Shown: one piece after another, positions 1 through 7,056 of the stretch
Layout of the letters: each line of letters opens with the position of its first letter
Numbering within the stretch: position 1 is the first letter of the stretch
Assembly: GCA_021798235.1 (NCBI GenBank)
Contig: JAJZMO010000077.1
Span: 1-8,326, forward strand
Source of the DNA: Acidobacteriota bacterium
GTDB lineage: Bacteria; Acidobacteriota; Terriglobia; Terriglobales; Acidobacteriaceae
Direction of reading: 5' to 3'
DNA: 8,326 bases
The notes under the pieces: model-generated
Database searches by the model: none
Told to the model about the DNA's origin: nothing
The model's input: only the letters and a program-made list of their open reading frames with translations
Position numbers and translations under genes: made by a program

Positions 1-44
1 ATAAACGACATGAATTGCCAGGATTCGTTCTGTGGGACGTGGAA

Positions 45-111
45 GCCGCGGGGGCGGGGGATTCCAGAGATCCCCGCGGCACAGTCTCTGTCTTCGGGGA
101 GGTTCACCCCG
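45..111 (+). other. GC-rich inverted repeats in the leader of the repeat-protein gene
   Basis: Two potential hairpins lie between the left edge and the first gene. The first has perfect 9-base arms, GCCGCGGGG at 45-53 and CCCCGCGGC at 72-80, with an 18-base loop. The second is CGGGG at 95-99 paired with CCCCG at 107-111 around a 7-base loop. Both end upstream of the candidate ribosome binding site (GAGG, 131-134). No T-run follows either, so they do not look like intrinsic terminators. They could structure the 5' untranslated region or simply be GC-rich chance pairings. I see no gene and no convincing promoter in positions 1-145. Confidence 0.3.
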
Positions 112-145
112 GAGCCACTTCCGATTTTGTGAGGTCACTTTTCCA

Positions 146-3100
146 ATGTGTACGCACCGCCGCAGCTCGCTCAAGCCCGCTTTGCAGCAAAAAAATACTG
201 CATGGAATCGCTGGATACGGATGGTGGCGTTGGGATGTATGGCCGGGATGGCCGCCCAGGGTCGCGCGCAGGTGACAGCAACGCTGCTGCCGAACCAGAT
301 CACGTTGCCTGCTCCGACGACGGGGTACAGTGGCCCGCAAGGCGTGACCTTCGACTCGCAGGGAAATCTTTATGTCACCGACCCTGCAAAGGGCAATGTT
401 GTCAAAGTGACCGCGACCGGCACCGTGAGTGTGACGAGTTTGGGCGCACCATACTCGAAGACGGCTGCTCCCGAGTACGTGGCTACAGACACGGGCGGCG
501 ATGTCTATGTGACCGACACGGTGAACAATCGGTTGATTCAGGTCAATACCGGCATCGTGCAGAATAATACAACGTATTGGAACCTGCCAACGGGAATTGC
601 GGTGGACAATGCTGGCGATATTTTTGTTACCAACGCTGGCAATAACACCGTGGTGGAAATTCCCGGAGGATTCCAGGGGGCTCCACAGCCTGTTTCCACA
701 TCGGGTCTCACCACGCCATTGAATAAACCTGCTGGCATAGCCGTGGATTTACAGGGGAACCTCTACATCGCAGATACAGGCAATGCGCGTGTTGTGGAAT
801 TGCAAAATGGTGGCAGTGGCACGGAGCAGGCCCTGCCGATTTCTGGCCTAACCCAGCCAGAAGGAGTTGCCGTCGATGCAGGCGGGAATCTCTACGTGAC
901 GGATGCAACCAACAACAATGTTGTCGTTTTCAACGTAAGTAGCAGCACGCAAACTACCGTTGCTGCCAGCAATCTATCGGGTCCCTTGGGCGTAGTTGTT
1001 AACTCCTTGGGCAATGTCTATATCGCGGATACCGCACACGGTCGCGTAGTGGAAGTAGAGACCATTCCAGCAAGAAATCTGGGTCAGGTTGCCGTGGGTG
1101 GATTTGGAGATCCATCGGTTCTGACCTACACCGTCAGCGGATACACCGGGAGCAACTACATCCCCACCTTCAAGCTGAACTATGGCAAGGATGCAAGCCT
1201 CGGAACACCAACATGCACGGGAGGGACGGGACCGGAAACGTGCAGCGTGCCCGTGACCTTACAGCCTGCGCTGCCGGGTGAGCGCGCAGATGCACTGGAA
1301 CTGGTGGCTCCGGGAGGCACATCGACCTTAGCCAATACGCTGGTCTATGGAGTTGGATCGGGGCCGTACGTCATTTTTGGGCAGAACACAGCTTCGATTG
1401 TGCCGACCAGCGGCCTGAGCAATTCGGTTTACGGTATTGCGGTTGACCGGCTGGGGAACATATTTCTTTGTGATTCCAACAATCAGGACATAGTAGAAGT
1501 ATCGGCGGCCACCGGCACGCAAACAACGGTAATCAATAGCGGATTGAATGCCCCAACGGGGGTGGCGGTCGATGGCGCGGACAATGTGTACATCACCAAT
1601 GGAAACTACGGTTCTGGTCCCGCCGTCGCTCCCATTGTGGAAGTGCCCGCAGGTGGAGGCACGCCCATTTCCATGAATCCGAAGGTGTTTAGTCAGACTC
1701 TGGGAATTGCCGCCGCCGTTGCGGTAGACGGAGCGGGCGATCTTTACGTCGCAGACAATCAGAATGGCTATGTGATGGATATTCCTGCCGGCTCTGGCTC
1801 CCCCGATCTGCCTTTGAGTGGATTGAACGGACCCGCCAGCGTGGCGGTGGACGCCAGCGGTGACCTGTATATTGCCAATATCGGAAATAATGCAGTCGTG
1901 GAATATCAGGTGGTCACAGGGTCGACCGTGACTTTGAATACTGCTGCAGGCGGTATCAATCTGAACCAGCCGTATGGAATTGCAGCAGATGCGGCCGGAG
2001 ATGTTTACATTGCCGATTCCATGAACAATCGAATCGTCGAGGTGCCAGCCGCAAGTGGAACTCCCGTTGTGGTGAGCACGGGCACACTGACCGCTCCGAG
2101 CGGTAGCACTTGCCCGAGCACGCCACTTTGTCAGCCCTCTGCCTTGGCCGTGGATGGCCAAGGGGATATTTTTATCGCAGATACTGGCAACAGCCGCGTG
2201 GTGGAGATCAGCCCCGTGGCCGCGCCCTCCCTCACCTTCCCCAGCACCAACGTGGGCAGCAGCAGCACACAACAGACGATTTCTCTGGTCAACATTGGCA
2301 ACCAGGCGCTGAACTTGACCGCGCTGAATACGACGACGACGGGTCAGGCCACGAGCAGCTTTAACTGGGGCGGTGCGGCAACAACCTGCGCCGTGGGAAC
2401 TCCCGTGCCAGCGGGAACACTATGCAGTTTGGGTGTGGAGTTTACGCCAACGACCAACGGCTCTTTGTCCGGAATGATCAACATTGCCGATAACAGCTTG
2501 AATAACTCCAGTGCGCAGCAGGCCATCGCTGTGAGCGGTACGGGAACGGGTTTTGCGGCGACGATCAAACTGAGCGCCAAACCGGGCACGACGGTCAGCA
2601 CTGGAACTGCAATTACCGTGACGGCAGCGCTGTCGGGATCGAATGGTACGCCGACGGGCAACATTACCTACACGTTAGATGGTGCGAATCCACAAACGGT
2701 GGCACTTGCATCGGGATCGGCACAGTTCACGCTGCCCACCACGCTGACTGCTGGTCCGCACAGCGTGACGGTGAGCTACTCGGGCGATGCCAACTACACC
2801 GACCCCACGCCCTCGCAGAGCCTGAATATTCTGGTACAGGCAACGGCCATTGCATCGACGACGACGATGGGGACAGCATCGCCGACGTCGATTCAATACG
2901 GAAGCAGCGTTACCTTGACGGCCACGGTGACGGATGCCAATGGTCCGGTCACCAGCGGCCAGGTCGAATTTCTCGTTGGCAGTTCCATCGTCGGATATGG
3001 AACGCTGAATACCAGCGGCCAAGCCTCCACGACCACATCAATCTTGCCCGTGGGCACGGATGGGATCACCGCGCAGTTTGTAGGTTCCTCGACGGATACA

Positions 3101-4384
3101 ACGTCTAACTCCACCAACAGTGCAACGGTGACGGTGACTTCAGCAACCGCACCGCCACCCGTACAAATCGCATCGACGACGACGATGGGGACAGCATCGG
3201 CTCCGTCCATTGTTTACGGAAATGCTGAGACGCTGACGGCAACCGTGAGCGACGCCAACGGCCCGGTCACCAGTGGTACGGTTGTATTTTTCAACGGTAG
3301 CTCCAGCATTGGTGCTGCATCTTTAGGAGTATCTGGGCAGCCTGCTGGCCAGGCTTCTCTAACCACATCCATCTTGCCCGTGGGCACGGATGTGATTACC
3401 GCGCAGTTCGTGGGTTCGACGACAGATAATCCGTCCACCTCGGCCAACAATGTAACGGTGACGGTGACCGCACCGGTCACGACGCCACCCACGCCGATCG
3501 CAACCACGACAACGCTGACCTCTTCGGCAACGACGGCTTTGGCCGATCAAAACGTCACACTGACGGCGACCGTTACGGATGCGAATGGCCCCGTAACCAA
3601 TGGCACCGTGAATTATTTTTCCGGAACCACATTCGTGGGCACAGCCCAGATGAATTCCAGTGGTCAAGCGGTACTGGTGACCAGCTTCTTGCCGGTGGGT
3701 GTGGACTCTGTGACCGCCGTATTTGTCGCCACGGCAACCGATCTAACCAGCACCTCATCGCCCGCGGTATCGGTGACGGTTTTGGATGCGTTAGCGCCTA
3801 CGGTTACGATCGGGGCGGCGTCTGCTTCCTTGACCGTTGCGCAAGGCTCCACGGTCACAGACGTGCTTACCTTTACTTCTGTGGGCGGTTTCGCCGGTTC
3901 ATTCCAGGTAGCTTGCGCTGGATTGCCGGCCGGAACCTCGTGCAGTTTCCAACCCGTGCTGCCCGTCAACATTACTGCGAATGGCACACAAACGGTGACC
4001 ATGACCGTATCCACAACGGCTCCCGTGGCTTCTTTGATGCCACTGATGCCGCCGCTGCAAACGAACACAGGGTCGATGCCCATGCTGGCAGGAGCGTTCT
4101 GGTTGCCGGGGCTGTTGTTGGCGGGGGCCGGTTTGCGCAAAAAGGGAGTGGCCTCTCACTCTCGCCATTTGTTGGTGCTGCTGGTGTTGCTCGCAGGCGT
4201 TGGTTTGATGACAGCTTGTGGGGGTGGAAGTAATCAAACGGCACAAACGCCGATACAAACGCCCACACAAACACCGACACCGACATCAGGCACTCCGAAG
4301 GGAACCACAACGATGCAAGTGGTGGTGACCGGCTCCAACAATCTGCAACCGCAGGTATTGAACTTGAGTTTAATCGTCAACTAA
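146..4384 (+). CDS. Secreted NHL-propeller / Ig-like repeat protein with C-terminal hydrophobic hairpin
   Basis: Predicted exported repeat protein of 1412 residues; substrate or partner unknown. I chose the ATG at 146 because GAGG lies at 131-134 and because it gives a signal peptide: basic residues up to about R25, a hydrophobic core near 26-36, and a likely cleavage after GRAQ. The reading frame is open further upstream, but that part does not look like protein. Six NHL repeats (pattern GIAVDxxGNLYVADxxNNRVVEV) occupy about 66-304. A beta-rich linker of about 110 residues follows, then six more NHL repeats at 429-688. Next come a HYDIN/choice-of-anchor-D-like domain (about 689-802), four Ig-like domains (about 803-898, 899-1006, 1007-1116, 1118-1214) and another beta domain (about 1219-1292). 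The C-terminus has two hydrophobic stretches (about 1311-1330 and 1342-1357) around a basic RKK segment, then LMTAC with Cys1358, a Thr/Pro-rich spacer and a final beta-like strand. NHL and Ig folds usually bind protein or glycan, so an adhesion or cell-surface role is plausible but inferred. Confidence 0.88.
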   Translation: MCTHRRSSLKPALQQKNTAWNRWIRMVALGCMAGMAAQGRAQVTATLLPNQITLPAPTTGYSGPQGVTFDSQGNLYVTDPAKGNVVKVTATGTVSVTSLGAPYSKTAAPEYVATDTGGDVYVTDTVNNRLIQVNTGIVQNNTTYWNLPTGIAVDNAGDIFVTNAGNNTVVEIPGGFQGAPQPVSTSGLTTPLNKPAGIAVDLQGNLYIADTGNARVVELQNGGSGTEQALPISGLTQPEGVAVDAGGNLYVTDATNNNVVVFNVSSSTQTTVAASNLSGPLGVVVNSLGNVYIADTAHGRVVEVETIPARNLGQVAVGGFGDPSVLTYTVSGYTGSNYIPTFKLNYGKDASLGTPTCTGGTGPETCSVPVTLQPALPGERADALELVAPGGTSTLANTLVYGVGSGPYVIFGQNTASIVPTSGLSNSVYGIAVDRLGNIFLCDSNNQDIVEVSAATGTQTTVINSGLNAPTGVAVDGADNVYITNGNYGSGPAVAPIVEVPAGGGTPISMNPKVFSQTLGIAAAVAVDGAGDLYVADNQNGYVMDIPAGSGSPDLPLSGLNGPASVAVDASGDLYIANIGNNAVVEYQVVTGSTVTLNTAAGGINLNQPYGIAADAAGDVYIADSMNNRIVEVPAASGTPVVVSTGTLTAPSGSTCPSTPLCQPSALAVDGQGDIFIADTGNSRVVEISPVAAPSLTFPSTNVGSSSTQQTISLVNIGNQALNLTALNTTTTGQATSSFNWGGAATTCAVGTPVPAGTLCSLGVEFTPTTNGSLSGMINIADNSLNNSSAQQAIAVSGTGTGFAATIKLSAKPGTTVSTGTAITVTAALSGSNGTPTGNITYTLDGANPQTVALASGSAQFTLPTTLTAGPHSVTVSYSGDANYTDPTPSQSLNILVQATAIASTTTMGTASPTSIQYGSSVTLTATVTDANGPVTSGQVEFLVGSSIVGYGTLNTSGQASTTTSILPVGTDGITAQFVGSSTDTTSNSTNSATVTVTSATAPPPVQIASTTTMGTASAPSIVYGNAETLTATVSDANGPVTSGTVVFFNGSSSIGAASLGVSGQPAGQASLTTSILPVGTDVITAQFVGSTTDNPSTSANNVTVTVTAPVTTPPTPIATTTTLTSSATTALADQNVTLTATVTDANGPVTNGTVNYFSGTTFVGTAQMNSSGQAVLVTSFLPVGVDSVTAVFVATATDLTSTSSPAVSVTVLDALAPTVTIGAASASLTVAQGSTVTDVLTFTSVGGFAGSFQVACAGLPAGTSCSFQPVLPVNITANGTQTVTMTVSTTAPVASLMPLMPPLQTNTGSMPMLAGAFWLPGLLLAGAGLRKKGVASHSRHLLVLLVLLAGVGLMTACGGGSNQTAQTPIQTPTQTPTPTSGTPKGTTTMQVVVTGSNNLQPQVLNLSLIVN
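2852..3499 (+). repeat. Tandem Ig-domain repeat units with DNA-level identity
   Basis: Two adjacent units of about 318 and 330 bases encode consecutive Ig-like domains. Each opens with the same 30-base sequence, at 2852-2881 and 3170-3199, encoding ASTTTMGTAS. A second near-identical 30-base block, encoding TTSILPVGTD, is at 3033-3062 and 3363-3392 with one mismatch. The protein motif DANGPVTSG or DANGPVTNG recurs in both units and in a third, more diverged unit starting near 3500. This pattern indicates duplication within the gene, more recent for the first two units than for the third. Confidence 0.85.
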
Positions 4385-4398
4385 TGACGCCAAAAACG

Positions 4399-4436
4399 AA
4401 TGCGGCCAGGGAATACTCTCCTTGGCCGCATTTTTC
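4399..4436 (+). terminator. Rho-independent terminator of the repeat-protein gene
   Basis: The arms at 4399-4412 and 4419-4432 pair over 14 base pairs with a single G-T wobble, around a six-base loop (ATACTC). The stem core is AATGCGGCCA / TGGCCGCATT, followed by a TTTTT run. It begins 14 bases after the TAA stop of the large gene. It should insulate the downstream genes from that transcript. Confidence 0.92.
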
Positions 4437-4620
4437 TTAGAAGACAGCGCGGTAGCCAGCCACAGCTTGCAACGGTTGCCGTCCTACACAAGTAAGATGC
4501 CAAGGGAGGACGGTGGCCTACCTTCCAGCAGATGGTTCCAGCCCGTAGCGCCGATGAATCCTACGAGCGGGTTGCTGCTTCTAACGGAAATAGGGAACCA
4601 GCCGTACCAGGGTGATTTGC

Positions 4621-4878
4621 ATGGCGTGGGATGAGGCCTTTACCTGCGACGTTTGCGGACGCGAAAAGCGCGTGGTGAATCATTGGTGGATGGTGCGTCT
4701 GGGCGAGGCGGACTGCAGTGAAGAAGACCAACCCCTGCGCAGCTTCACGTTGCTGCCGTGGGATGCGGGCCTCTGCCGTAGCCCAGAGATCTACCACTTA
4801 TGCGGGGGCAGTTGCGCCACCAAGGCCATGGAGCGGTTTATGACCACCGGCACCCTCCAAGCCGGGCAATCCATCTAA
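4621..4878 (+). CDS. Small Cys-rich zinc-ribbon-like hypothetical protein (85 aa)
   Basis: I do not recognise a named family. The ATG at 4621 is preferred over an in-frame GTG at 4612 because AGGGTGA (4609-4615) sits five bases before it. The product has a CxxC knuckle (Cys9, Cys12) followed by basic residues, and near the end an H-x-C-x3-C element (His59, Cys61, Cys65), with further Cys at 32 and 52. Paired Cys knuckles separated by about 50 residues are typical of zinc-ribbon or treble-clef folds, so zinc binding is likely. Conserved-looking Trp residues (22, 23, 47) support a small folded domain. There is no signal peptide or membrane segment, so it should be cytosolic. It lies between the terminator of the large gene and the CDF transporter, 93 bases before the latter. 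A link with zinc handling is possible but unproven; it could equally be a nucleic-acid or protein-binding module. Confidence 0.7.
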   Translation: MAWDEAFTCDVCGREKRVVNHWWMVRLGEADCSEEDQPLRSFTLLPWDAGLCRSPEIYHLCGGSCATKAMERFMTTGTLQAGQSI

Positions 4879-4959
4879 GAAAATCCAGTCCAGTTCCCCA
4901 ACGATCTCTCTGCGGCGGAAGCCGATTTCCTATTGCTGGCCTCGTAGCACGCTCACCAG

Positions 4960-4965
4960 TACACT
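4960..4965 (+). promoter_or_regulatory. Candidate -10 box just upstream of the CDF start
   Basis: TACACT matches TANNNT and ends six bases before the ATG at 4972, where no Shine-Dalgarno sequence is visible. A transcript starting about seven bases after such a box would begin at or very near the start codon. No convincing -35 element is seen at normal spacing, so the call is weak on its own. It gains weight from similar boxes before the two restriction-modification genes. Confidence 0.3.
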
Positions 4966-4971
4966 GAACGC

Positions 4972-5934
4972 ATGCATGTCCACGCTCCAGCCACGCCATC
5001 CATGCAGCGCGTCTTGCGCGTTTCGCTGGTGCTTACCTTGGGGTATATTGCACTCACGTTGGCCGCAGGTTTGCATGCACACAGCATGGCATTGCTGGCA
5101 GAGGCCGGGCACAACGCATCCGATTTTCTGGCGCTGCTGCTGTCTTGGGTTGCCGTTCGGTTGGAGGCGCGCCCCGCCACGGAAAGCAAAACCTACGGCT
5201 ATCGACGGGCCGGTGTTTTAGCGGCTTTCGTCAACGCAGGCACATTGCTGGCCATCGCTGTCTGGATCGCCGCGGCATCTTTGCTGCGCCTCTTGCATCC
5301 CGTACCGGTCGCATCGCAAACGATGATGTTCGTAGCCGCACTCGGTGTGGCCATGAATGGAACGATCGCCTTGCTGCTGGCTGGGGTGAGCCACGACGTC
5401 AACCTGCGCAGCGCATTTCTGCACATGCTCGGCGACACGCTTTCCACAGCAGCCGTCATCGCAGGCGGAGCCTGCATCCTGATTTTTCACCAGATGTGGA
5501 TCGATCCAGTTCTGTCGATTCTGATTGCGATTCTTGTCTTCGTCTCCTCGTTCGGCATCGTGCGCGAGACGCTGAACATTCTGTTGGAGGGCACGCCGCG
5601 CGGCGTGGCTCTGGCAGAGGTGCGGCAGGCCCTGCAATCCATCGGCGGCGTGGCCAGCGTGCATGACCTGCACGTCTGGAGCCTCGGCTCCAGCCTGCAT
5701 GCACTCTCCTGCCACATCGCCATCGCCGATATTCCGCCGTCAGAAAGCCGCAGAATCCTTGCCGAACTCAACGCCACATTGCAGGAGCGCTTCCATATCG
5801 GCCACACGACGATTCAGTTTGAATGTCTGGGCGGCGAGTCCTGCAGCGCTGCGCATTCCTGCCAACTCGGCCTGCACAACGAAGGCCCGGCTTGCGGACA
5901 TTCGGGCCACTCCAGCCACTTCCACCACCACTAA
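4972..5934 (+). CDS. Cation diffusion facilitator (CzcD/ZitB-type zinc exporter)
   Basis: A 320-residue inner-membrane metal/proton antiporter of the CDF family, expected to export Zn2+ and perhaps Co2+ or Cd2+. About six membrane helices are visible near 13-34, 39-64, 80-106, 115-138, 147-173 and 177-200. The transport site is intact: His47-x3-Asp51 in helix 2 (AEAGHNASD) and His151-x3-Asp155 in helix 5 (HMLGD), the pattern associated with zinc-selective members. Other family marks are YGYRRAGVLAAFVNA (75-89), DPVLS after helix 5, and a cytosolic domain containing VHDLHVWSLG. The loop between helices 4 and 5 is short and not His-rich. Instead the N-terminus begins MHVH, and residues 285-320 form a tail with Cys285, 291, 297 and 308, eight His, and a terminal HFHHH. 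The ATG at 4972 keeps the N-terminal His; Met11 (5002) is an alternative. The exact metal cannot be fixed from sequence. Confidence 0.95.
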   Translation: MHVHAPATPSMQRVLRVSLVLTLGYIALTLAAGLHAHSMALLAEAGHNASDFLALLLSWVAVRLEARPATESKTYGYRRAGVLAAFVNAGTLLAIAVWIAAASLLRLLHPVPVASQTMMFVAALGVAMNGTIALLLAGVSHDVNLRSAFLHMLGDTLSTAAVIAGGACILIFHQMWIDPVLSILIAILVFVSSFGIVRETLNILLEGTPRGVALAEVRQALQSIGGVASVHDLHVWSLGSSLHALSCHIAIADIPPSESRRILAELNATLQERFHIGHTTIQFECLGGESCSAAHSCQLGLHNEGPACGHSGHSSHFHHH

Positions 5935-6067
5935 GCCGATCCTGGGCCGTGCGCAATCGGAAGCATGCAACATTCGTACCGAGTCCTGCGCGCACAACAG
6001 CCCGCCCCATCCATCCGTGCCTGCACCAGACACCGCAGGCAATTCAAGCCGCACTGGCCATCTGCGT

Positions 6068-6077
6068 CACAATTGTG
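6068..6077. promoter_or_regulatory. Perfect palindrome upstream of the endonuclease gene, possible operator
   Basis: CACAATTGTG is a perfect 10-base palindrome in the 179-base gap between the CDF and endonuclease genes. It ends 21 bases before the candidate -10 box at 6099, so it would overlap the -35 region, a common place for a repressor. Its 3' half forms part of TTGTGCGC (6073-6080), the reverse complement of GCGCACAA at 5990-5997. No regulator gene is present in the window, so operator function is only a possibility. Confidence 0.25.
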
Positions 6078-6095
6078 CGCTTGCCGTGATGTCAA

Positions 6096-6104
6096 TGATA
6101 GACT
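6096..6104 (+). promoter_or_regulatory. Candidate extended -10 box of the endonuclease gene
   Basis: TGATAGACT combines a TGN extension with TAGACT, a TANNNT hexamer, and ends nine bases before the ATG at 6114. There is no SD sequence between it and the start codon. A possible -35 (TTGTGC, 6073-6078) is 20 bases away, longer than optimal, but extended -10 promoters tolerate weak -35 elements. This suggests a dedicated promoter for the endonuclease with a very short or absent leader. Confidence 0.4.
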
Positions 6105-6113
6105 GCCAGCACT

Positions 6114-6995
6114 ATGCATCTGAAGGAACAACCTCTTGCGGAAGTGTTTGGTTTCCCGATCAATAACCTAACGCAGGATGCAAAACGCTATCGCACTAAA
6201 AAACTTTGTCCATTCAACAACAAAGTTCCCAATTGCACCAAAGACAAGGCGAATGACCCGCTTGGCGTGTGCAGTGTTTTTGAGGAAGATTTCACGGCTA
6301 TCACATGCCCGATCCGATTTCGTGAAAATTGGATCATTGCTGACGACGCAGCAGACTTTTTCTTCCCAGAAGGAACACGCTGGACGTCACTTACCGAAGT
6401 TAGGATGAAAGACAAGCAGAAAAAATCCGCTGGCAACATAGATATGGTGCTGGTCTCTTACGACAAAGACGGCCAAGTGTTGGACTTTGGAGCGCTTGAA
6501 ATACAGGGCGTGTACATATCCGGAAACGTGCGCAATCCATTTGAGCATTACATGAAGGATCCTGAACGATCCTCAAATATGAACTGGCGGGGACAAAAAA
6601 ACTATCCCGGACCAGATTATCTTTCATCATCCAGAAAGCGTCTTGCGCCGCAACTGATCTTCAAAAGCGGAATTCTCAACCATTGGAATAAGAAAACTGC
6701 TGTAGTGCTTGATCAGGGATTTTTTAATGCACTCCCGCAATTCACGGAGGTTGACAAAAAAGAAGGTGAGATCGCGTGGTTAGTGTATGACCTCGTTCTG
6801 GATGCTGCCGTAAATCGTTATGTGTTAACCCGTCGTAAAGCTGTGTACACGCGATTTAGCGAATCGCTTGACAAAATTACACGCTCCGAACCTGGAGAGA
6901 TGCAGGATTTTGTCTCAGTTCTCCAAGGGAAACTGGATGAAAAGTTGGGCGGGAGTACGGAGCCAATCAATCAAACCATTGACGAAGTACTTTAG
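6114..6995 (+). CDS. NotI-family type II restriction endonuclease
   Basis: A 293-residue protein resembling NotI. NotI-family enzymes are PD-(D/E)XK nucleases with an N-terminal iron-binding site formed by four cysteines. Here the four Cys are Cys32 (KKLCPF), Cys41 (NCTK), Cys53 (GVCSV) and Cys65 (CPIRF), in the same order and local context as NotI (TCPF, CVK, GVCVV, CPNR, from memory). The probable catalytic set is Asp110 (GNIDMVLV) and Glu129-x-Gln131 in FGALEIQG, matching the D...ExQ arrangement and the YGVLEIQ segment of NotI. It should cut unmodified double-stranded DNA at a specific site in the cytosol. It is clearly shorter than NotI (about 380 residues by recollection), so some elements are reduced, and specificity cannot be read from sequence. 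It is followed 61 bases later by a DNA methyltransferase, as expected of its protective partner. Sampled sequence lines are lower in GC than the CDF gene upstream, which suggests acquisition. Protective or solitary activity is untested. Confidence 0.88.
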   Translation: MHLKEQPLAEVFGFPINNLTQDAKRYRTKKLCPFNNKVPNCTKDKANDPLGVCSVFEEDFTAITCPIRFRENWIIADDAADFFFPEGTRWTSLTEVRMKDKQKKSAGNIDMVLVSYDKDGQVLDFGALEIQGVYISGNVRNPFEHYMKDPERSSNMNWRGQKNYPGPDYLSSSRKRLAPQLIFKSGILNHWNKKTAVVLDQGFFNALPQFTEVDKKEGEIAWLVYDLVLDAAVNRYVLTRRKAVYTRFSESLDKITRSEPGEMQDFVSVLQGKLDEKLGGSTEPINQTIDEVL

Positions 6996-7020
6996 TATCC
7001 CAAAGGTTTATTTCAGCTAC

Positions 7021-7051
7021 TTGAATCAATGACGCGATCATTCCATACTGT
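7021..7051 (+). promoter_or_regulatory. Candidate promoter of the methyltransferase gene
   Basis: TTGAAT (7021-7026) and TACTGT (7046-7051) lie 19 bases apart in the 61-base gap between the endonuclease and methyltransferase genes. The -10-like box ends five bases before the ATG at 7057, and there is no SD sequence. A separate promoter would let the methyltransferase be made before the nuclease when the module enters a new host. The spacing is slightly long and the match modest. Confidence 0.33.
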
Positions 7052-7056
7052 ACCCG

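Noticed and set aside
32..145. Upstream extension of the large repeat-protein frame
   Set aside because: The extension covers the GC-rich hairpins and would put a non-hydrophobic stretch before the signal peptide. The ATG at 146 has an SD-like GAGG and gives a normal signal peptide.
1328..2272. Long open frame of 314 codons on the minus strand
   Set aside because: It is antisense to the NHL repeats, and its translation is His/Arg/Ala/Gly-rich without domain character. It is explained by the repetitive, GC-rich codon pattern of the sense gene.
2344..4140. Several minus-strand open frames with Val/Ala/Thr-rich translations
   Set aside because: They mirror the Ig-repeat codons of the sense strand. 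They repeat the same motifs as each other because the sense gene is repetitive, and none resembles a known family.
4467..4498. TTGCAA ... TAAGAT as a promoter for the Cys-rich gene
   Set aside because: The spacing is 20 bases and the sequence is not otherwise distinctive. Nothing else in the 4441-4608 gap supports a specific promoter.
4422..4634. Plus-strand open frame of 70 codons
   Set aside because: It begins inside the terminator stem, has no ribosome binding site and overlaps the better-supported start of the Cys-rich gene in another frame.
5145..5807. Alternative-frame open reading frames on both strands over the CDF gene
   Set aside because: The CDF frame has full family motifs and membrane helices. 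The others are Arg/His-rich shadows of it.
5936..5960. CCGAT ... ATCGG inverted repeat after the CDF gene as a terminator
   Set aside because: It has only five pairs, a 15-base loop and no T-run.
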